Origin: Marinoscillum sp. MHG1-6
Lineage (GTDB): Bacteria > Bacteroidota > Bacteroidia > Cytophagales > Cyclobacteriaceae
DNA length: 64,000 nt
NCBI RefSeq assembly: GCF_024714475.1
Contig: NZ_JAMZMI010000003.1
Span: 1-64,000, forward strand
Direction of reading: 5' to 3'
Of this stretch, positions 28,721-36,827 are shown in pieces. A model generated the notes under the pieces. That model had not been told where the DNA came from and made no database searches. It saw only the letters and a list, made by a program, of their open reading frames with translations. Numbering within the stretch: position 1 is the stretch's first letter; every line of letters starts with the position of its first letter. Made by a program: the position numbers and the translations under genes.

Positions 28721-29382
28721 ACATCCTTAAGAAACTCTTAGAAAAAAAATCCAGATTCAATCTTATGCCAGTAGGTTTTCATGGTGACACTTACTTGATG
28801 GACCTAGTAGATTTTTTGATTAATACAGGTGTTGAAGTCTTTATTGAAACCGGCACCAATGTGGGGTCAACGTTAGCTTATGTTGCAAAAAGTTACCCTG
28901 ACATAATGTGCTATTCTTGTGAGCCTGATCCTGAGGCTTATCAGCATGCCACTAGGAATACATCAAATTTTAGTAATGTGAAGATTTACAATCAGCTCTC
29001 ACAGGATTTCATGATTAGCTTGAAGAAAAACCATCAGGATATATTTGGCAAAAAATGTCTGGTATGGATTGATGCACACAGCTATGGATTTAGATGGCCT
29101 TTGCAAGAAGAGATTTCGTACTTCAGCGAGTACCTTAATTCCGGCTATATTCTTATTGATGACTTCCAGGTGCCAGATAAGCCCATGTTCAGTTATGATA
29201 AATTTGAGAACCAGCTTTGTGCACATGAGTACATAAAAGATTACTTCAAGTCAAATTATAAGCTCTACTATCCTGGATACGAAGAAAAAACCTCCAAACA
29301 CCACCCTTTAGTAGGTTGGGGGCTATACGTATTTGGGGCGGAGCCAAATGGATTAGGTAGGATAATGGCTATTACTGGTTAA
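28717..29382 (+). CDS. SAM-dependent methyltransferase-like protein
   Basis: 221 residues. The N-terminal third has a Rossmann motif I (VFIETGTNVGSTLAYVA) and acidic loop CEPDPEAYQHA; a KCLVWIDAHSYGF strand precedes the catalytic-type region. No FkbM DxxGAE signature is evident. It overlaps the flippase by 4 nt and converges with the next gene by 4 nt. Probably modifies a glycan or lipid carrier, as inferred from context; no specific family recognised. Confidence 0.72.
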   Translation: MNILKKLLEKKSRFNLMPVGFHGDTYLMDLVDFLINTGVEVFIETGTNVGSTLAYVAKSYPDIMCYSCEPDPEAYQHATRNTSNFSNVKIYNQLSQDFMISLKKNHQDIFGKKCLVWIDAHSYGFRWPLQEEISYFSEYLNSGYILIDDFQVPDKPMFSYDKFENQLCAHEYIKDYFKSNYKLYYPGYEEKTSKHHPLVGWGLYVFGAEPNGLGRIMAITG

Positions 29383-30557
29383 GCAAATAGTGAAATTACC
29401 ACTTTATTTTCGTGAGTAAAGTCGAGATAATGATCTTTCAATCGCTTGTTAAATATAAGATACCAAACAACAGCGATGACCTCCTTTTCCATATCAAAAA
29501 ATTTATCCGGCCTTGCGCTTATAAGAAATTTCCTGAGGCTAAGATTATTGACATAGGCTGTCAAATCAATTTTAGAAGATTGAGGTATAACCAAATTCAA
29601 TATTCTGTTCAACATTTGAATGAATGGATTATTGGAGCTTCTAAGCTCATACTCAACCCGAACTTTCCCCTTAGTCTCCAATAGATCAATAAGGCCTAAT
29701 TGAAAATTATTGAGAGAAAAGCTATTTCTCTTTAGCCTGATCAAACAATCAGACCAAAATTCTTCATTGTCAATCATCTTTAAAATCGGTCTTTCAGCCT
29801 TCTCAATCATTTTACCCCAACCATTTGGATTTCGTTTGGGTCTGTTCCTATTTTCCAAAAAATGAAGTTCCATTCTTTGCATCCATCCAGATGGGAAAAA
29901 GTGATGTTTATTATTTACCGTAGGGTGCCATTGGTGATACACCGTAAACTTATCATCATCCAACCATACCGTTTCAAGTCCATTGACTTCAAGCCGTGTA
30001 CTTAAATCCCGGTCTTCCACCCCCCATATACAATAAAACTCATCATAACCATTTATATCCTTAAGGGCCTTTTTGAAAATCGCATGGGATCCTTTAGAAT
30101 CTCTAATGAAATCTCCAAACTGCCTCTTGTGGAAATCCGAATTATTGTAAAAGAGCTGATCCCACTTGTCGAATGTTTCATTCAAGTAAAAAAGATAAGA
30201 ATGGATCTGTTGATTCGACCTTAAATTCTCTGCCACATATCCCATTGTTTCGGAGGGATACAAGAAATCCACGTCTCCAAAAAAAATGATTTCTCCTTTA
30301 GCCTGTTTTATCCCGATATTCAGAGCGTGAGATCTATTCCAATACCAACCTTCTGTGTAAACGTAAACGTAATTGATATCTAAAGCGGGGAATTCTTTAA
30401 TAAGATTTAGAATCGTCTCTGAGTTTTCCTTTATGCTACCATAATCAACAAAAACAATTTCGAAATTTGTAAAACCCTGATCTCTTAACGATTCAAAACA
30501 CCTTTTGACCCTGATGCTATCCCTATCCCTATAACCTAATACGACACTTATCTTCAC
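29379..30557 (-). CDS. GT2 glycosyltransferase with GT7-type C-terminal domain
   Basis: 392 residues. N-terminus ISVVLGYRDRDSIRVKRCFE, then NRSHALNIGIKQAKGEIIFFGDVDFLY (DxD at GDVDF, in two parts: NRSHALNIGIKQAKG and EIIFFGDVDFLY). The middle region GSHAIFKKALKDINGYDE then YCIWGVEDRDLSTRL resembles the galactosyltransferase-type acceptor domain. Likely transfers a sugar to a surface glycan. It ends 3 nt inside the 3' end of the methyltransferase gene on the other strand and starts 7 nt before the GT10 gene stop, so four minus-strand genes (29379-32908) form one cluster. Confidence 0.85.
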   Translation of the reverse strand: MKISVVLGYRDRDSIRVKRCFESLRDQGFTNFEIVFVDYGSIKENSETILNLIKEFPALDINYVYVYTEGWYWNRSHALNIGIKQAKGEIIFFGDVDFLYPSETMGYVAENLRSNQQIHSYLFYLNETFDKWDQLFYNNSDFHKRQFGDFIRDSKGSHAIFKKALKDINGYDEFYCIWGVEDRDLSTRLEVNGLETVWLDDDKFTVYHQWHPTVNNKHHFFPSGWMQRMELHFLENRNRPKRNPNGWGKMIEKAERPILKMIDNEEFWSDCLIRLKRNSFSLNNFQLGLIDLLETKGKVRVEYELRSSNNPFIQMLNRILNLVIPQSSKIDLTAYVNNLSLRKFLISARPDKFFDMEKEVIAVVWYLIFNKRLKDHYLDFTHENKVVISLFA

Positions 30558-30564
30558 TTGCTAA

Positions 30565-31521
30565 TTATATTTTTCCGAATATCTTTTTTAGGAATCTAGA
30601 AAAGCTAACTTTTCCTTTCTGCTTATAGTAAGCATTGGCAGGGATACTTGCGCTAACTCTTTCTATACCGGGCCTGTGATGTGACATTATCCGGCTGGCA
30701 ATATTTGGAAATAGCTGGTACTTATCGAGAATCAATTCACGTGCCTCTTCAATATAATCAAGACTATTTTCCCATAAGTTGCCTTCTATTGCCTCATTAA
30801 TTTTTCGTACAGCCAACTCAGGATTATCTGGATCGATCATTAACATTGATTTCTCCGGAAAGTATTTCAGTATGTTCTTGCATCCATAATATATTGGCAT
30901 TGACCATGAAAGCACACAGTCTGCAAACTTTTCGGTCCAATAATCATTCACCTGATAATTCTCTATCGCCAAACTATATCTATAATCCCTCAGAGCATCA
31001 AATTTATTGTTTATCGGAGTAAACCCTCTTCCGTATAAATCAAAATCAAATCCGATCCCTTCCAGATAATCCTTAAAAGTAATCCGTAATTTATGGCCCG
31101 GTTTAGACGTGGCACTACTAGTAATCCATGAAACATTCTTGGTCTTATTTAAGGCTCCGCGAGAGAGAGACTTTAATTCATCATAATTAAGATCAATGTG
31201 CCAAGGCAAAGAAGTTTGTGCATGAATAATACCTGGCACTTCATCCTCCCTCCAAAACCCAAAAATTTTGTCAAAATACTGATAGGATTCTTTATGCCAA
31301 TCGTAATATGGTATAGGTGACTCTTGGCTTAATATCCATTTACCGCCCTTAACAAAGTTTCCAAACATATTCCTGTTCGGTGCATTGAATACAATCAAGT
31401 AATCTGCATTGGAATCAAAACCATCAATAAACTGGACATCACCCCACTTTCCTTCACCATTCGGGCTTTGTCTACTTATTTTCGGATATTTCCAGTCCTT
31501 AACAACGGAAACTTTAATCAT
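30565..31521 (-). CDS. GT10-type (alpha-1,3-fucosyltransferase-like) glycosyltransferase
   Basis: 318 residues. The hallmark of family 10 is visible: SLAIENYQVNDYWTEKF then MPIYYGC, matching the conserved E-N...Y-x-T-E-K...P-x-x-x-G pattern that binds GDP-fucose. N-terminal LYGRGFTPINNKFDALRDYR precedes it. Such enzymes add fucose to N-acetylglucosamine or related residues. Overlaps the next gene by 4 nt (31518-31521). GDP-fucose synthesis genes are not in the window. Confidence 0.85.
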   Translation of the reverse strand: MIKVSVVKDWKYPKISRQSPNGEGKWGDVQFIDGFDSNADYLIVFNAPNRNMFGNFVKGGKWILSQESPIPYYDWHKESYQYFDKIFGFWREDEVPGIIHAQTSLPWHIDLNYDELKSLSRGALNKTKNVSWITSSATSKPGHKLRITFKDYLEGIGFDFDLYGRGFTPINNKFDALRDYRYSLAIENYQVNDYWTEKFADCVLSWSMPIYYGCKNILKYFPEKSMLMIDPDNPELAVRKINEAIEGNLWENSLDYIEEARELILDKYQLFPNIASRIMSHHRPGIERVSASIPANAYYKQKGKVSFSRFLKKIFGKI

Positions 31522-32198
31522 CTTCTTTGATAAAGTGCATTACCCATATCTTTCCATCTTCTATCCACAGCGATCAAATTGAATCCGAAAGAATTCAATA
31601 TTCCTGTGTACTCATCAAATAGCGGGGTGCCTTCGAACATTTGTTTAAAACTAACTTCTGAGTAAATCAATTTTACCCTTGATAGCATTTCTTCTGCTCC
31701 TTGTAATGCCAGATGCTCTGCTCCCTGCATATCCAGCCACATGAGATCGATACGATCTACTCCTTGTCTCTTAGCCCATTGATCAATGGTATCTACCTCA
31801 ATTTCTATTCTTTGATCAAAGGAGATTCTTGGATGAAATTCAACATGCTGATCTGGCTTCAAAATAGAGCTGGATGAAGGATTGCTTGATTCGTCTCCAT
31901 CTCTGGCACTAATATACATTTCTACCTTACCTGCAGAGTTGGAAAAGCCCAAGGGGAAGCACTGCACATTATTAAAACCAGACAACCGATCTTGCAAAAC
32001 CTCAAACAACCTTGGAATTGGTTCAAAGCAATAGATTTGAGCATTAGGGAGTTTTTTGGCCCAATCAACCGTATCATCACCGTTATTGGCCCCGGCTTCA
32101 AAAATCACAGGATTATCAATTGCTAAATGGGAAATAATATCTCTTTTAGATATCCCGGCTTTTCCAAGTATTTTTTTAATTTCATTTAATACACTCAT
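31518..32198 (-). CDS. FkbM family methyltransferase
   Basis: 226 residues. Motif I is PVIFEAGANNGDDTVDWA and the family-specific segment is IDLMWLDMQGAEHLALQGAEEML in parts (IDLMWLDMQGAEHLAL, QGAEEML). FkbM-type enzymes O-methylate sugars or hydroxyl groups on secondary metabolites and glycans. It overlaps the GT10 gene at its 3' end and the sulfotransferase gene at its 5' end, each by 4 nt, implying one transcript and a linked pathway. Confidence 0.92.
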   Translation of the reverse strand: MSVLNEIKKILGKAGISKRDIISHLAIDNPVIFEAGANNGDDTVDWAKKLPNAQIYCFEPIPRLFEVLQDRLSGFNNVQCFPLGFSNSAGKVEMYISARDGDESSNPSSSSILKPDQHVEFHPRISFDQRIEIEVDTIDQWAKRQGVDRIDLMWLDMQGAEHLALQGAEEMLSRVKLIYSEVSFKQMFEGTPLFDEYTGILNSFGFNLIAVDRRWKDMGNALYQRR

Positions 32199-32908
32199 CG
32201 ATCAAACAAAGATTTTAGATCTGGATTCACCTTTTCAAGAATGTTAAAAATAAATTCTTTATTCTGTTCCTCGAATTCCTTCCGAAGATCTTCATAGTCC
32301 TCTTTAACATTTATTACCTGGCTATCATGAGTCGTCTGCGCTTTAATGTTCTCTTTCGTTCCTAGATTTAGTGCATAAGCTACCTTCTCCTTATCATATC
32401 CGCGGCCAAAAAATTCACTCAATTTTTTAAAAACGCGTTCTGGATTTGACTTCAAATCTTCATAGGTGATAATAAGCTTTTCATGTGTGAAACGCTCAGA
32501 GAAAAGCCATTTGTCGAGGTGCTTTGCGTATAAAGTAGCCCACTCTTCAATTTTACTCTTATCGTCCATTGGCGTTTTATAATATTTCATCTGAGAAAAA
32601 ACAGTAGGGACAGGGTTTCGGTACAGATATACTACCCTGCTTCTTTCTGTTTTTAAATCCATATCATGAGTATGGAAATATAGAAAATCCGAGCTACGGT
32701 AATTCTTTTCCTCAAAAATCAATTTTAAAGAAGGAATGTCGAAATAGCTTTCAGTCAGTATTCTCAACCAATGACTTCCTGTTCTGGAGAAGCTCACCAA
32801 GTAGGGGAAATCCGGATCTGATACATTTTTTTGGACCACTTCATCACTTACAACATTTTTGGGCCTTTCCTTCTTTCTTAACCTTAGGTCAATTCCGAAA
32901 ATCTTCAT
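32195..32908 (-). CDS. Sulfotransferase
   Basis: 237 residues. PAPS-binding loop SFSRTGSHWLRIL (5'-phosphosulfate-binding) and YLYRNPVPTVFSQMKYYK (3'-phosphate-binding), in the positions seen in the sulfotransferase family. Would transfer sulfate from PAPS to a hydroxyl, here most likely on a surface glycan because of the neighbouring glycosyltransferases. First gene of the four-gene minus-strand run 32908-29379. PAPS synthesis genes are not in the window. Confidence 0.88.
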   Translation of the reverse strand: MKIFGIDLRLRKKERPKNVVSDEVVQKNVSDPDFPYLVSFSRTGSHWLRILTESYFDIPSLKLIFEEKNYRSSDFLYFHTHDMDLKTERSRVVYLYRNPVPTVFSQMKYYKTPMDDKSKIEEWATLYAKHLDKWLFSERFTHEKLIITYEDLKSNPERVFKKLSEFFGRGYDKEKVAYALNLGTKENIKAQTTHDSQVINVKEDYEDLRKEFEEQNKEFIFNILEKVNPDLKSLFDR

Positions 32909-33088
32909 TTAAGCGTCTCAAACAGTTAGGTAGATGCTGAATAAACTAAAAAACAGCTAATCAGCTCTGAAAAATAAATTGGGTGGTAAGTTCGCAATAA
33001 TCATTTAGTTATTTCAAAATTCATAGCTAAATGATAAAATCAATAGCTCCCATTTTCAAATAAATACATGTTGTTGAAAGCTTGAAAT

Positions 33089-33850
33089 ATGAACAACCCA
33101 ATGCCATCTCTTTCAATTATTACTGCCTGCTACAATGCTGAAGAGTTTATAGAGCCTACGCTCTCCAGTATAGACCAACAAATATGTTCAGATTTTGAAC
33201 ATATAATTATAGATGGAAATAGTACAGACTCCACCCTTTCAATAATCTCAAACCACAAAGCCCCTTATAGAACCGTAACTTCAGCCCCTGATGACGGAGT
33301 ATATGATGCCATGAATAAGGGATTTAAAATGGCGCAAGGGGAATATGTATTATTCTTAAATGCAGGAGATGAATTAGCAGACTCTTCTACATTGGACAAA
33401 ATCTTCTCAACAAAAGTGGACGCAGATATCATCTATGGAGAAACTTTGATAATGAACCAGAATCGTGAAGTTTTAGGGACTCGAACAGAACTGACCAGCC
33501 GGAGACTCCCTAAACACCTATGTAAAAATGATTTCCTAAATGGTCAGGTCGTGAGTCATCAATCCTTCATTGCCAAAAAAAGCCTTTGCAACGAATATGA
33601 TTTGAAATATTCATGTAGCAGTGACATCAATTGGATGCTCGAAATTATTTCAAGGACCAGTTCTATTAAAAACACGAACTTGGCCATTTCAAAATACCTC
33701 CAAGGAGGAATATCAGATCGGCAACTTGCAACATGCTGGAAAGAACGTTTTTCCATACTATGCAAACATTTTAGTATCCCATTAGTGATTTGGCAGCATC
33801 TGAAATTTGCCCTCAGATTTTTAAAAATGGGGGCTTACCGTAAATCTTAG
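33089..33850 (+). CDS. Family 2 glycosyltransferase
   Basis: 253 residues. N-terminus SIITACYNAEEFIEPTLSSI, nucleotide-sugar region IIIDGNSTDSTL and DDGVYDAMNKGF, then YVLFLNAGDEL (the D-x-D-like metal site). Resembles WcaA/WcaE-type transferases. The 180-nt gap to the sulfotransferase gene start is AT-rich and probably holds divergent promoters. It is followed by the second gene-free repeat island. Confidence 0.9.
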   Translation: MNNPMPSLSIITACYNAEEFIEPTLSSIDQQICSDFEHIIIDGNSTDSTLSIISNHKAPYRTVTSAPDDGVYDAMNKGFKMAQGEYVLFLNAGDELADSSTLDKIFSTKVDADIIYGETLIMNQNREVLGTRTELTSRRLPKHLCKNDFLNGQVVSHQSFIAKKSLCNEYDLKYSCSSDINWMLEIISRTSSIKNTNLAISKYLQGGISDRQLATCWKERFSILCKHFSIPLVIWQHLKFALRFLKMGAYRKS

Positions 33851-34582
33851 CGACTTAATAAACTGCCGTATAATTCCATATGTTACTTTACACAAATTTC
33901 TTCAGTGAATTCACTCAGAACCTTATTCCGTGCACAGGCCAACGCCAAGGACCTGACTTTTTCATCTTGAAAATAAGTTATCCAAGCAATTGGATCGGTC
34001 AGATGAACTAATTACTCCTGAGTATTTGGATGTTTTTAGAGCGTTCCATATTGTACTTAAATCTCATTTCTGCAAAAGATTCAATCCCCCAAAAAACTTT
34101 AAAGCTTGGCAATTCGGATTGACTAATCGCATTATCAATTCCTGCAAAAACATCCCTTTTGATAAAAGAAGGGAAGAAATTCGGATCAAGCAATAAAGTT
34201 GTGGGGTAATTGTATTTTACCTGAAAACAATCGTTCAATACTTGATTATTCGGTATTCCAATCAAAGGATATACCTCATTTTCTTTTGCATGCCCCGGGC
34301 CGCGCAGGCAAAAGAAAACGGAGCCGAGTCCACGGCGGACAAAAGAAAAAGGCACCAACCTAGCCGGTCGCACACCAAAAACGATTTTGACCGTTTCAAT
34401 TTGACTTAAATACTTACAAATTCAGGTCAAAATCGTTCACACTGGCCTTGGATGAATCCACCCGCCTGAACGCCGTGAGATAGGTATCAATAAATTATTG
34501 CTAAATTAGATTTTTTCAATACACCCCACAGATTTTCGGTTTGATCCAGAAATTCTGGTAAACTTCAGAGTGCGACAACTGA
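33851..34582. repeat. Gene-free repeat island 2
   Basis: About 730 nt without a credible gene. It holds copies of the 24-bp element at 34183-34206 (+) and 34524-34547 (-), matching those of island 1, and a 13-bp perfect inverted repeat AACGATTTTGACC / GGTCAAAATCGTT (34380-34392 and 34425-34437). A GC-rich segment at about 34290-34375 carries a frame of 121 codons on the minus strand (34008-34373) that I do not believe; similar GC-rich segments are commonly seen as dispersed repeats in this phylum. First 130 nt (33851-33980) hold nothing I can identify. Confidence 0.65.
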
Positions 34583-35854
34583 TCACCCTTGATTTTTAGA
34601 CTTGAAAGCTGCTAAAACCTCCTGATATAAATTGTAGTAATCAAGAGAAACTACCTGTTCATCATAATTATTAGCCACATGCTTCCGACACTGCTCAGAC
34701 ACTTCCCTTCTTAAGTCAGGGCTAGTATAAAAGTGAAAAATACCTTTTGCCAAATCTTTGGAGTCGCGCAACTTCGATAAGTAACCGGTTTTCCCATGAA
34801 TTAATAAATCTGTAACTCCACCGGCGTCAAAACAAACCACCGGGATACCACAAGCCATAGCTTCCATTGTTGTATACGATAGTGTTTCTTGAATGGAAGA
34901 CAAAACAAAACAATCCCCTAAATTATATATCTCACACATTTGTTTCGGAGAAGCAACAGCCCCAACATGCCTAATTTCAATGTTAGAAAAATTTAGTGAA
35001 TGTGTTCCTCGTCCAAACAGAATTAGCGTGCATGAGAAATCATCTAATCCATCCAGTATTTTTAACGTCTCAATCAAAAATGAAAACCCCTTTATTTCAT
35101 CATTTAAATCTGCTGCGCCGGCAACTATAATAAATTTTTCCGGAGACAAATTAAATTTATATCTCAATTCAACCTTATCCGCAATTGGATGGTACAATTT
35201 GGTATTTAGAGAATTGCCCAACACTCGTACATCTCTGTCCTTTAAAACTTTACCTGCCAAAACCTGTTCTTTAAGCCAATGACTAACTACAGTAATTTGT
35301 CCTCTGAATTTTTTAAAGAACAGCGTCTTTTCGTTCAATTGTTTCTCAGCTCTATCACTAGGTTTTGAGGTATAAAAGCAACTCTGACATTTATCTTTAA
35401 ATAGTTCGCAGCTTAGCGGAATATGACAGCCACCTGTAATGGGCCAAAAGTCATGAAAAGTCCAGATTATCGGTTTTATTTTAGAGAGGTTATATATTTC
35501 TTCAAGTGATACAAAGCCAAAATTCACCCAATGAATATGTATTACATCTGCCCAGGCTACCTCAAGGTTCCTTGATAGATTTAAACCACTCTTTCCAAGT
35601 GAAAATTTGTACAGATATTTCTTCTTAGAAATAAACGACCTCACGAACACTCTTTCACTTATAAAATTCCACCAAAAACTGGCCTTAAGGAAAAATGAAT
35701 TTGTCATATTTACCTTACCCTCTCCGGAAGAGTCACCCAATGCATATGCTAATTTTACATTAAAGCCGCTATTCTTTAGTGAAGCAGCCAGCCTGTTTGC
35801 CGCAATTCCAGCACCGCCTGATTTCTCAAACGTAGTCAGTATCAAAATATTCAT
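34583..35854 (-). CDS. GT4-type glycosyltransferase
   Basis: 423 residues. GT-B fold: N-terminal domain MNILILTTFEKSGGAGIAANRLA; C-terminal domain GRGTHSL, VGAVASPKQMCEIYNLGDCFVLSS, the E-x7-E motif IQETLSYTTMEAMACGIPVV (20 residues) and GKTGYL. A cluster of cysteines (CHIPLSCELFKDKCQSC) sits in the N-terminal half. Substrates are unknown. It is divergent from the next gene with 43 nt between, which must hold both promoters. Confidence 0.88.
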   Translation of the reverse strand: MNILILTTFEKSGGAGIAANRLAASLKNSGFNVKLAYALGDSSGEGKVNMTNSFFLKASFWWNFISERVFVRSFISKKKYLYKFSLGKSGLNLSRNLEVAWADVIHIHWVNFGFVSLEEIYNLSKIKPIIWTFHDFWPITGGCHIPLSCELFKDKCQSCFYTSKPSDRAEKQLNEKTLFFKKFRGQITVVSHWLKEQVLAGKVLKDRDVRVLGNSLNTKLYHPIADKVELRYKFNLSPEKFIIVAGAADLNDEIKGFSFLIETLKILDGLDDFSCTLILFGRGTHSLNFSNIEIRHVGAVASPKQMCEIYNLGDCFVLSSIQETLSYTTMEAMACGIPVVCFDAGGVTDLLIHGKTGYLSKLRDSKDLAKGIFHFYTSPDLRREVSEQCRKHVANNYDEQVVSLDYYNLYQEVLAAFKSKNQG

Positions 35855-35897
35855 TCAAGACTTTGGTCTACTTTTGAAACATATTCGCAATATACAT

Positions 35898-36827
35898 ATG
35901 ATCGACACTCCTATTCTTCTTCTTATTTTCAATCGTCCTCAAAACGTAAGATTATTGTTCAAATCAATCAAGCAATATCAACCTGCCAATATTTACATTG
36001 CAGCAGATGGCCCAAGAAATGTCGAGGAAAAAAATCTAACCGATCAATGTCGAGGAATAGTAGAAGAAGAAATCAGCTGGCCATGTTCAGTTCACAAATT
36101 GTACAGGGATCAGAACTTAGGATTGAGAATTGCTGTCAGCCAAGCCGTAACGTGGTTCTTTGAAAACGAAAAATGGGGCATTATTCTGGAAGATGACTGT
36201 CTGCCTACTCACGAGTTTTTTAATTTCACTCGGTCACGACTGATGGAATATGAAGATGATTCAACAATAATGCATCTGTCGGGTAATAATCTTCAGCCTA
36301 AAAATTTCCCTGGATACCATTTTTCAAAATATCCCAGAGTATGGGGGTGGGCAACATGGAGACGTGCTTGGAAATATTATGATGACAGCGACTCTTTTTT
36401 GGATAAACTAGACAACCAAATCATTAAATCCATGTACCCAAGATGGATTGATCGCGCTTTTTGGACAATAATTATTGAGAAAATGAAGCTTCCAAATGGC
36501 TCACTAAAAAAAAGATCCTGGGCATATTTTTGGGCTCTCAACATTAGGTACCATAATGGAAGATGTATTCAGCCTAATCAAAATCTAATTCAGAACGTTG
36601 GATTTGGTGAAAACGCTACTAATACGAAGGATCAAAACAGATTAAAAAGGCTTTCAAACATCAATCCTTCTCCAAGTTTTGACTCAAAAGGCATTTCGCC
36701 CCACTCTAGACAAATAAGCGAAGTACAGGACAATCAATTTGTCAATGAAATTTTAATTGACAGTCGGATAAAGCTATTGAAAGTCTATTTGAAGGTGCTA
36801 CTGCCGTTTCTTAAACCCAGACGCTAA
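35898..36827 (+). CDS. GT-A-type glycosyltransferase (nucleotide-diphospho-sugar transferase)
   Basis: 309 residues from ATG at 35898 (MIDTPILLLIFNRPQN). Features: IFNRPQNVRLLFKSIKQY, YIAADGPRN, RDQNLGLRIAVSQAV, WGIILEDDCLPTHEFF (metal-binding E-D-D), and the WGWATWRRAWKYYDDS box. This is the type sometimes annotated 'hemolytic protein HlpA'-like, but by fold it is a glycosyltransferase. The longer frame back to 35607 overlaps the divergent GT4 gene and is rejected. It converges with the YfhO gene, overlapping by 4 nt. Confidence 0.82.
   Translation: MIDTPILLLIFNRPQNVRLLFKSIKQYQPANIYIAADGPRNVEEKNLTDQCRGIVEEEISWPCSVHKLYRDQNLGLRIAVSQAVTWFFENEKWGIILEDDCLPTHEFFNFTRSRLMEYEDDSTIMHLSGNNLQPKNFPGYHFSKYPRVWGWATWRRAWKYYDDSDSFLDKLDNQIIKSMYPRWIDRAFWTIIIEKMKLPNGSLKKRSWAYFWALNIRYHNGRCIQPNQNLIQNVGFGENATNTKDQNRLKRLSNINPSPSFDSKGISPHSRQISEVQDNQFVNEILIDSRIKLLKVYLKVLLPFLKPRR

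Noticed and set aside
34008-34373. 121-codon minus-strand frame in island 2
   Set aside because: The start lies in a GC-rich repeat-like block and the frame covers a 24-bp element copy; no known domain. Kept only as repeat sequence.
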